From positions 1-7,258 of the forward strand of contig CAAFQT010000018.1 of NCBI GenBank assembly GCA_900765185.1: DNA of 7,258 nucleotides, read 5' to 3'. The notes beneath the pieces are model-generated. The model was given only the letters and a program-made list of their open reading frames with translations. It was not told the origin of the DNA and ran no database searches. Every line of letters starts with the position of its first letter. Positions within the stretch are counted from its first letter, which is position 1. This stretch comes from an uncultured Collinsella sp. (GTDB lineage: Bacteria; Actinomycetota; Coriobacteriia; Coriobacteriales; Coriobacteriaceae). Positions 1 through 5,025 of the stretch are shown one piece after another. Position numbers and translations under genes: made by a program.

Positions 1-1375
1 CGTTGCCGGTGTCGGTCGCGCTGTCGTTCTGCTGCTGGTTCTGCAGCTCCTCGTCGGAACCCAGCTCGACCGTGACCTTCTTCTCTTCCTTGCCGCGCAT
101 GAGCGTGATCTCGACCTTCTCGCCCACCTCGTGGCTGCGTAGTGCGATGATCAGGCCATCGGCGCTCGAAATCTCATCGTCGCCCAACTTGGTGATGACG
201 TCGCCCTCCTGAATGCCGGCCTTGGCGGCAGGACCATCCTCAACGACGCTCGCCACATACGCGCCGCTATCGGTGCTCAACTTGTTGGTGCGGGCGTTAA
301 GCGCATTGACGCTCGAAAGCGTAGCGCCCATGTACGGATGCACCGGCGTCTTGCCGTCGATGATCTGGTCGGCAATGTTCTTGGCGTAATTAACGGGAAT
401 AGCAAAGCCCACGCCCGAGCTGGAGCCCGAGTAGCTCTCGATGAGCGAGTTGATACCCACGAGCTCGCCGTTGTCGTTAACGAGCGCGCCGCCGGAGTTG
501 CCCGGGTTGATGGCGGCATCGGTCTGGATCATGTTGGCATAGATGGTGTTACCGTTGGTAGAGCTCATGGCCGTGGAGCGATACAGCGCCGACACGATAC
601 CCGTGGAGACAGACTGCTCGTTGCCGAACGGCGAGCCAATCGCCATGACCCACTCGCCCACGTTGAGCTTGGAGGAATCACCGATCTCAATCGGCGTGAG
701 CTTGGAGGAGTCGGCGTCCTTGAGCTTAATGACGGCGAGGTCACTCGAGGCATCGTTGCCCACGAACTCGGCCTCGTAGGTGGTGCCGTCGTCCATGGTC
801 ACCACGTACTGGTCGTAACCATCGACCACGTGGTTGTTGGTGAGGATGTGGCCCTCGGTATCGAGCACCACGCCCGAGCCGACGCTGCCCGAGTTGTCCG
901 ACTCGTCGGCAGACTGCGAAAGCGAGCCATTCTGGCCGCCGCTCGAAGTGGCGGTAATGGAAACCACGGAGGGCAGGGCCTTGGCAGAAACGGCCTCGGC
1001 CAGCGTGGTGTCCTCGGAATCAATCGTAATCTTTTGCGTCGACGAACCCGAAGCGCCCGCCGTCACGGCATTCTTGCCGCCGCCAATGTTGAGTGTGCCA
1101 CTCATAATGAGCGCGATGACCAGTAGGGCGCCGCAGGCGCAGCCGGCAAGCGCTGTAATAAAGATCGGCAGCTTTTTGGTCTTGGTCTTGACCACCGTGT
1201 GCTTGTTCACGACCTGCTGGTCACCCAGCGGCTGGCCGGTCTGCGTGTCGTAGGCCTGCACATAGGGAATGTTGTTGCCACCGGCAGGCGTCGACTCCAC
1301 CTGCACGCGCGGCTGCTGCTGGGTCTCGCCGGCGTTGCCCGCATCCTGGGGACGCTGGGAATCGTACTCGCTCAT
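1..1375 (-). CDS. HtrA/DegP-family membrane-anchored trypsin-like serine protease with C-terminal PDZ domain (3' end cut by window)
   Basis: This is an S1C serine protease expected to act outside the membrane on misfolded or regulatory proteins. The 458 visible residues start with a hydrophilic Gln-rich cytoplasmic segment (1-65). A Lys-rich stretch and one membrane segment (about 69-91) follow, giving an N-in/C-out topology. The protease domain spans about 125-335 and has a complete triad: His182 in TNNHVVDG, Asp212 in SSDLAVIKL and Ser294 in GNSGGALVN. A single PDZ domain (about 348-438) follows, with a GPAAKAGIQEGD signature. The tail after it is Gln/Asp/Ser-rich and still open at position 1, so probably only a short piece is missing. 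The start at 1375 is preceded by AAAGGA at 1384-1389. It lies downstream of the GlnR-like gene on the same strand, 208 nt away. Family assignment is firm; the choice among HtrA, DegP and DegQ names is not, so no symbol is given. Confidence 0.95.
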   Translation of the reverse strand, partial: MSEYDSQRPQDAGNAGETQQQPRVQVESTPAGGNNIPYVQAYDTQTGQPLGDQQVVNKHTVVKTKTKKLPIFITALAGCACGALLVIALIMSGTLNIGGGKNAVTAGASGSSTQKITIDSEDTTLAEAVSAKALPSVVSITATSSGGQNGSLSQSADESDNSGSVGSGVVLDTEGHILTNNHVVDGYDQYVVTMDDGTTYEAEFVGNDASSDLAVIKLKDADSSKLTPIEIGDSSKLNVGEWVMAIGSPFGNEQSVSTGIVSALYRSTAMSSTNGNTIYANMIQTDAAINPGNSGGALVNDNGELVGINSLIESYSGSSSGVGFAIPVNYAKNIADQIIDGKTPVHPYMGATLSSVNALNARTNKLSTDSGAYVASVVEDGPAAKAGIQEGDVITKLGDDEISSADGLIIALRSHEVGEKVEITLMRGKEEKKVTVELGSDEELQNQQQNDSATDTGN

Positions 1376-1404
1376 AGCTGCGATCCTTTCGTCAAATAAC
1401 CAAA

Positions 1405-1428
1405 GGCCCGCCAAACATGTGGCGGGCC
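1405..1428 (-). other. GC-rich hairpin in the htrA leader (possible attenuator or read-through terminator)
   Basis: GGCCCGCCA (1405-1413) pairs perfectly with TGGCGGGCC (1420-1428) around a 6-nt loop. On the minus strand the stem is followed by the T-rich stretch TTTGGTTATTT and then directly by the htrA ribosome binding site. The start codon is only 30 nt beyond the stem. No promoter fits between stem and gene, so any htrA transcript starting upstream must carry or read through this hairpin. Its role is inferred; the T tract is interrupted, so it is a weak intrinsic terminator at best. Confidence 0.5.
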
Positions 1429-1546
1429 ATCATTGTTCACGTTGAGTTGTACCCCAATATGCGGGCGCAAGTGTATGAGAACGCAATCTTTTAGGAAGGC
1501 TTAAGTTCTGTTGCAGATTCGAGAGGAACCCGCACCTGCGTCAAAG

Positions 1547-1579
1547 CCACTACAAAGGTGCCTGTCCCCTTTGTAGTGG
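1547..1579. repeat. 12-bp perfect inverted repeat, candidate dispersed REP-like element
   Basis: CCACTACAAAGG (1547-1558) and CCTTTGTAGTGG (1568-1579) are perfect inverse complements around a 9-nt loop. The element begins 4 nt after the stop codon of the GlnR-like gene. No T run follows on either strand, so it does not look like a standard intrinsic terminator. The core GGGGACAGGCACC (minus strand) resembles short palindromic repeats that I recall being scattered in many bacterial genomes near REP-associated tyrosine transposases. That link is recollection and cannot be tested from one copy. Confidence 0.5.
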
Positions 1580-1583
1580 AAAT

Positions 1584-2246
1584 CTAGTCCTTAAACAGAT
1601 AGCCCACGCCGCGGACGGTGGTGATGTGTGCCGCGATCTGCGGGCCCACCTTGGAGCGGATGCGTCGAATGTGCACGTCGACGGTGCGCGTGCCGCCGCA
1701 GTACTCAAAGCCCCACACGCGGTGCAGCAGCACCTCGCGGCTGTAGGCGCGGTTGGGGTGCGTCGCCAAAAAGCTCAGCAGCGAGTACTCCATCAGCGTC
1801 AGGTCTATGGGCTCGTCATCGAGCGTCACCTGGTAGGTAGCCAGGTTGATCTCGAGGTTATCGATATTGAGCACATCGTCGGCGGTGACGGTCTCCTCCT
1901 CGCCCATCAGGCGCTGCGCGCGAGCCTTGAGCTCGTTTGGCGTCGCCGTGGGGCACACAAAGTCGGCATGCGCGTGGTTCGGCAGGCGCAAGGTGCCGAG
2001 CGCCTCGTCGTCGACGATCACCAACATAGGGACGCCGCCACGATCGTCAAGCCACTTGGCAATCTGATCGATGCGGTCGCTGCGGATGCCGTCGGAGTCG
2101 AGGATCAGCAGGTCAAAGTCGTGCGCCGCAGTCGGCGAATCGGGGGTTGCCAGGCTCACCTCGACACCCAGGGTGGTCGTCAAGCTGCGGGCAAACTCGT
2201 GGAAGCGCGTCGTGCGCGCCATGAACAGGGCACTCTTTTCGGACAT
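1584..2246 (-). CDS. OmpR-type winged-helix regulator, GlnR-like, with atypical receiver domain
   Basis: This is a 220-residue DNA-binding regulator, probably a dimeric transcription factor of nitrogen genes. Residues 1-115 form a receiver-like domain, with Asp50 in LLILDSD at the usual phosphorylation position. The acidic pair near the N terminus is absent, and the conserved Lys that normally precedes a Pro is replaced (ADFVCPTATP, 95-103). This pattern is known for actinobacterial GlnR, which works without phosphorylation. Residues about 126-218 are a trans_reg_C winged helix; the recognition-helix region GGTRTVDVHIRRIRSKVGP is very like GlnR. The start at 2246 is chosen over an upstream in-frame ATG at 2330 because TTTGGAGG (2252-2259) lies 5 nt before it and the longer form would overlap the preceding gene. 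No sensor kinase is adjacent. It follows the glutamine synthetase homologue by 50 nt. GlnR is the best guess, but a PhoB/MtrA-type orphan regulator is possible. Confidence 0.9.
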   Translation of the reverse strand: MSEKSALFMARTTRFHEFARSLTTTLGVEVSLATPDSPTAAHDFDLLILDSDGIRSDRIDQIAKWLDDRGGVPMLVIVDDEALGTLRLPNHAHADFVCPTATPNELKARAQRLMGEEETVTADDVLNIDNLEINLATYQVTLDDEPIDLTLMEYSLLSFLATHPNRAYSREVLLHRVWGFEYCGGTRTVDVHIRRIRSKVGPQIAAHITTVRGVGYLFKD

Positions 2247-2251
2247 ATCGG

Positions 2252-2259
2252 CCTCCAAA
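2252..2259 (-). promoter_or_regulatory. Ribosome binding site fixing the start of the GlnR-like gene
   Basis: TTTGGAGG on the minus strand sits 5 nt upstream of the ATG at 2246. It is a strong Shine-Dalgarno match, whereas the longer in-frame start at 2330 lies inside the upstream gene. Confidence 0.8.
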
Positions 2260-2296
2260 GAAATGAGCTCAATCGTACTGGAACAAGCCAGCGCGA

Positions 2297-3634
2297 TTAG
2301 GAGTTCGCCAGGTAGTGCTTGATCTCCCACTCGGTGATCGTAGACTCAAACTTATGCCACTCGTCGCGCTTCTTTTTGAGGAAGAAGCTGTGGATGTGCT
2401 CGCCGAGGGCATCCTTCATAAACTGCGAGTCCTCAAACACGTCGAGCGCCTCTTTGAGCGAGCGCGGCAGCGGCGCGTAGCCGGCCTCGACCATCTGGCG
2501 GTCGGTGAGCTTGAGCGTCTCGGCCGTGGCCTCGGGCGGGAGCTCCAGCTTGCGCTCGATGCCGTCCAGACCAGCCGCCAGCGTGACGGCGTTGACCAGG
2601 TACGGATTGGCCATGGGGTCGGGGCTGCGAAGCTCGATGCGCGTGGACAGCTGCTTGCCGGGCTTGTAGACCGGGATGCGGACCATGCTCGCGCGGTTGC
2701 GCAGGCCCCACGTGGCGTACTGTGGCACGGAGTCGCCGCCCGTGGTGATGCGCTTGTACGAGTTGACCGTGGGGTTGGTGATAGCGCTGATCTCGCGGGC
2801 ATGCGCCAGGATGCCGGCCATATAGTGCTTGGCGACGTCGGAGAGATGGTACTTCTCGTCGTCCTCGCCCCAAAAGACGTTGTTGCCGTCATGGTCGAAC
2901 AGCGACTGGCACAGGAACATGGCACTGCCGTCCTCGCCCGCCAACGGCTTGGGCATAAAGGAGGCGTGGCAACCGCTCTCGTAGGCCTGCTGCTTAATGA
3001 TGAGCTTGGCCGTGGTGATGGCGTCGGACATGCTTAGGGCCTCGGCGTGGCGCAGGCTCATGCCGTGCTGCGAGCGACCGGCGGCGTGGAAGGTGTACTC
3101 CACGGGCACGGACATCTTCTCGAGCGTGAGGACCGTGTTGCGGCGCAGGTCGCGAGCGGCATCGCTCACCGAAAGATCGAAGTAGCCCACGTTGTCGAGC
3201 GGCTCGGGGGTGTGCTCGTCGGGGAAGTAATAGTACTCCAGCTCGGCGCCCACATTGAGCAGGTAGCCAGCCTTCTCGGCCTTGCGGAACATGCGGCGCA
3301 GGGCATCGCGCGGGTCGCCGGCAAACGGCTTGCGATCGGGAGTGCACACGTCGCAGAACACGCGGGCGACGCCGTTGTGGCTCGGGCGCCACGGCAGGAT
3401 CTGGAAGGTCGAAGCATCGGGGAATGCGAGCATGTCGGCTTCCTCGGGCGTGGCAAAGCCCTCGATGGCGGAGCCGTCAAAGCCAATACCCTCCTCAAAA
3501 GCGACCTCGAGGTCCTCGGGGCTAATGGCAAAGTTCTTGAGGCGGCCGAGAATGTCAACAAACCACAGACGCACAAAGCGGATGTCACGCTGCTCTACGG
3601 AGCGGAGTACGTAATCGATGTTCTGCTGGTTCAT
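2297..3634 (-). CDS. Glutamine synthetase type I homologue with degenerate metal site (possible pseudoenzyme)
   Basis: The 445-residue protein has the normal GSI length. It contains a beta-grasp N domain (about 17-98, with GFDGS at 51-55) and a catalytic-domain fold (about 105-445, with VNSYKR, RNRAS, RIELRSPDP and NPYL motifs). Family members make glutamine from glutamate, ammonia and ATP. Comparing by eye with the Salmonella enzyme, Glu131 and Glu133 (for E129/E131) and Glu334 (for E357) are kept. E212 becomes Ala184, E220 becomes Gly191 and H269 becomes Phe240, because HHEVAPxQHE reads FHAAGRSQHG and MHxHQS reads MFLCQS. E327 becomes Asp301, next to a one-residue insertion. Arg295, Arg319 and Arg336 remain. 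The adenylylation Tyr motif is absent. Normal biosynthetic activity is therefore doubtful; another ligase reaction or a regulatory role is possible. The start at 3634 follows AAGGGGAG (3639-3646). Confidence 0.92.
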   Translation of the reverse strand: MNQQNIDYVLRSVEQRDIRFVRLWFVDILGRLKNFAISPEDLEVAFEEGIGFDGSAIEGFATPEEADMLAFPDASTFQILPWRPSHNGVARVFCDVCTPDRKPFAGDPRDALRRMFRKAEKAGYLLNVGAELEYYYFPDEHTPEPLDNVGYFDLSVSDAARDLRRNTVLTLEKMSVPVEYTFHAAGRSQHGMSLRHAEALSMSDAITTAKLIIKQQAYESGCHASFMPKPLAGEDGSAMFLCQSLFDHDGNNVFWGEDDEKYHLSDVAKHYMAGILAHAREISAITNPTVNSYKRITTGGDSVPQYATWGLRNRASMVRIPVYKPGKQLSTRIELRSPDPMANPYLVNAVTLAAGLDGIERKLELPPEATAETLKLTDRQMVEAGYAPLPRSLKEALDVFEDSQFMKDALGEHIHSFFLKKKRDEWHKFESTITEWEIKHYLANS

Positions 3635-3669
3635 GTCGCTCCCCTTTCTTTCGGGCGGGTTTCGACTGT

Positions 3670-3698
3670 TCTATATCGCAGATACTATCGCAGAAAAA
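3670..3698 (-). promoter_or_regulatory. Putative promoter of the glutamine synthetase homologue, with 9-bp direct repeats
   Basis: On the minus strand TTTTTC (3693-3698) and TATAGA (3670-3675) are separated by 17 nt, and the start codon is about 36 nt downstream. The -35 match is weak. Two copies of the 9-mer TATCGCAGA (plus strand 3674-3682 and 3686-3694, 12-nt period) overlie the -10 and spacer, which suggests a regulator site. Confidence 0.35.
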
Positions 3699-3699
3699 T

Positions 3700-3715
3700 G
3701 TTTCCGCAGGGTTAA
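3700..3715 (-). promoter_or_regulatory. Candidate GlnR-box-like site upstream of the glutamine synthetase homologue
   Basis: The minus strand reads TTAAC-N6-GAAAC. This fits the actinobacterial GlnR half-site pair GTnAC-N6-GAAAC at all but one specified base. It abuts the upstream side of the putative -35, where an activator would sit. Two 5-mers are weak evidence on their own; the GlnR-like gene in the same operon raises the prior. Confidence 0.25.
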
Positions 3716-3769
3716 AGCGTGTCGGGCGCTCAAAAAACGTACGCGAGCTGGCAAGTGTGGGTCGGTGGC

Positions 3770-4792
3770 TTAGCGCGAAGTGGAGGCTCGGGACTCGATG
3801 TGGCCGGGAATCTCGATGCGCTTGGGCGCGAGCCTTGCGGCCTCGCCTACCGTGGTGGTGACGACGTCGATGCGCTCGGACAGGCGCTTGACCACGCGCT
3901 CGGCAATCGCCAGGGTGTCCTGCGCGGCCGTGGTCACGCCGCCAAAGAGCACGTGGTTCCAGGGATAGTCATCGAACGTCGCGATCTTAAGACCCGCCGG
4001 CAGCGAGGGGCCAAGCTGGGCCAGTGCCTCGGTCAGGCGCAAGAAGACCAGGCCGTTGACGGCGATAAGGCCGAGCTTTTTACCTGCGTAATCGCGGATG
4101 GTCTCGTCCAGGCGACTGATACCCTCGGCGCCACCGTCGGTGAGGGTGACAACCTCGCCGGCAAGACCGCGACGAGCGAGCTCATCGGTAAAGGCCTCGG
4201 CACGCTCGCGACGCACGGGGCTGTCGTCGCTCGCCTCGGTGAGCAGGCACAGGCGCTCGCTGCCCGCAGCAGCCAAGGCGTCTACCAAGCCAGCGACCAG
4301 CTCACGGTTGTTAGATGTCACCAGATCGACACCGCCGTCGGCAACATCGCGGTCGAGCAGCACAACAGGCAGACGTCCCGCTGCCGCGGCGATCGCCTCG
4401 TCATTGCCTCCGCAGGTGTTGACGACCAGACCGTCCACGCCAGCATCGATAAATCTGGCGAGCGACTCCGCTTCCTTAGCGGGGTCGTTGCCGCTAATGG
4501 CCGTCATAAGTGAGCAGCCACGCGCGGCGGCACTGGCGGAAAGCCCTTCGAGCATGGCGCTCGAGAACGGGTTGGCGATGTCGGCCAGGATCACGCCAAT
4601 GAGGTTGGTGCGCGAGCTGCGCAGATTGCGCGCGGCGGCACGCGGGCGATAGCCGGTGCGCTCGATAACCGCCGCGATGCGAGCACGGGTTTCCTCGGTC
4701 ATCTGTCCAGGGCGGTTATTGAGATAGCGCGAAACGGTGGCCGGGCTCACGCCCGCCTCGGCAGCAATGTCCTTGATTCTCATATGCGCCAT
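3770..4792 (-). CDS. LacI-family transcriptional repressor, probable KdgR-type regulator of the KDG genes
   Basis: The 340-residue protein has the LacI layout. An N-terminal helix-turn-helix and hinge (about 4-60: IKDIAAEAGVSPATVSRYLN, then YRPRAAARNLRS) is followed by a periplasmic-binding-protein-like effector domain from about residue 62 (LIGVILADIANPFSSAM) to the end. FDDYPWNH (273-280) is a typical ligand-pocket loop. The start at 4792 is preferred to ATGs at 4831 and 4783 because GAGGGG (4797-4802) is 4 nt upstream. The gene diverges from the KDG kinase and aldolase genes, and operator-like repeats lie just past the kinase promoter. Repression relieved by KDG or a related sugar acid is the likely role, inferred from context and from LacI-type KdgR proteins; the ligand cannot be read from sequence. 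No clear terminator follows: the T run on the minus strand at 3732-3737 has only weak dyad symmetry beside it. Confidence 0.92.
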   Translation of the reverse strand: MAHMRIKDIAAEAGVSPATVSRYLNNRPGQMTEETRARIAAVIERTGYRPRAAARNLRSSRTNLIGVILADIANPFSSAMLEGLSASAAARGCSLMTAISGNDPAKEAESLARFIDAGVDGLVVNTCGGNDEAIAAAAGRLPVVLLDRDVADGGVDLVTSNNRELVAGLVDALAAAGSERLCLLTEASDDSPVRRERAEAFTDELARRGLAGEVVTLTDGGAEGISRLDETIRDYAGKKLGLIAVNGLVFLRLTEALAQLGPSLPAGLKIATFDDYPWNHVLFGGVTTAAQDTLAIAERVVKRLSERIDVVTTTVGEAARLAPKRIEIPGHIESRASTSR

Positions 4793-4796
4793 AGCG

Positions 4797-4802
4797 CCCC
4801 TC
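4797..4802 (-). promoter_or_regulatory. Ribosome binding site fixing the start of the LacI-family gene
   Basis: GAGGGG on the minus strand lies 4 nt before the ATG at 4792. The alternative ATG at 4783 would be 13 nt away, and the upstream ATG at 4831 has no comparable site. Confidence 0.6.
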
Positions 4803-4855
4803 GTTTCCCATTTATCGGCAATCTTAGCCATTTAAGCATTTTTTAAAAATCTCGG

Positions 4856-4882
4856 TTGCAAAACGTTGTAGGTGAGTATACT
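4856..4882 (+). promoter_or_regulatory. Promoter of the KDG kinase-aldolase operon
   Basis: TTGCAA (4856-4861) and TATACT (4877-4882) form a sigma70-like pair with a 15-nt spacer, which is short but offset by the excellent -10. The predicted transcription start is near 4889, just before the operator-like repeats. A dyad TTGTAG-N9-CTACAA (4866-4886) overlaps the -10. Confidence 0.6.
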
Positions 4883-4892
4883 ACAAGCTGAA

Positions 4893-4920
4893 ACGAAACC
4901 GATTTCGTAAACCGATTTCG
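4893..4920 (+). promoter_or_regulatory. Tandem LacI-family operator candidate
   Basis: The 12-mer AAACCGATTTCG occurs twice (4896-4907 and 4909-4920) with a 13-nt period. The first copy lies in a CG-centred palindrome ACGAAACCGATTTCGT (4893-4908), symmetric in 7 of 8 base pairs. LacI-family repressors typically bind CG-centred palindromes of this kind. The position immediately after the predicted start of transcription suits repression by the divergently encoded regulator. The second copy is symmetric only in its AAA/TTT core. Confidence 0.65.
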
Positions 4921-4924
4921 GTAA

Positions 4925-4982
4925 GCGTTGGCACGGAGGTGCAAAGATGCACCCTACCGTCTTGGCACCTCCGTGCCAACGC
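4925..4982 (+). other. 18-bp perfect hairpin in the 5' leader of the KDG kinase gene
   Basis: The arms at 4925-4942 (GCGTTGGCACGGAGGTGC) and 4965-4982 are perfect inverse complements around a 22-nt loop. A competing small hairpin GGTGCA-AAGA-TGCACC (4938-4953) shares the inner part of the left arm. No T run follows, so it is not an intrinsic terminator. It lies between the operator and the ribosome binding site, so it will be part of the mRNA leader if the proposed promoter is right. Its function is unknown; RNA stability, translation control or an inserted palindromic repeat are options. Confidence 0.7.
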
Positions 4983-5009
4983 CATATCAAAGGTGTACGC
5001 ACAGACAAG

Positions 5010-5015
5010 AAGGAG
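5010..5015 (+). promoter_or_regulatory. Ribosome binding site of the KDG kinase gene
   Basis: AAGGAG lies 10 nt upstream of the ATG at 5026. It supports that start over the in-frame GTG at 4939, which falls inside the leader hairpin. Confidence 0.75.
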
Positions 5016-5025
5016 CTACGCGACC

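Noticed and set aside
338..1126. 262-codon open frame antisense to the HtrA gene
   Set aside because: The translation is Arg/Gly/Val/His rich with no family resemblance, while the minus strand has a complete protease with an intact triad.
1626..2300. 224-codon plus-strand open frame over the GlnR-like gene
   Set aside because: No motif or plausible ribosome binding site; the opposite strand encodes a clear winged-helix regulator.
2315..3715. Long plus-strand open frames antisense to the glutamine synthetase homologue
   Set aside because: They are codon-bias shadows; the minus-strand product aligns with GSI throughout.
3728..3748. GCTC/GAGC dyad with a six-T run after the LacI-family gene as a terminator
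   Set aside because: The T run lies inside the loop rather than after the stem and the stem is only 4 bp, so it cannot be called an intrinsic terminator.
4939..5025. N-terminal extension of the KDG kinase from a GTG at 4939
   Set aside because: The extension would start inside the perfect hairpin and lacks family similarity; AAGGAG before the ATG at 5026 and the TFGEI start fit far better.
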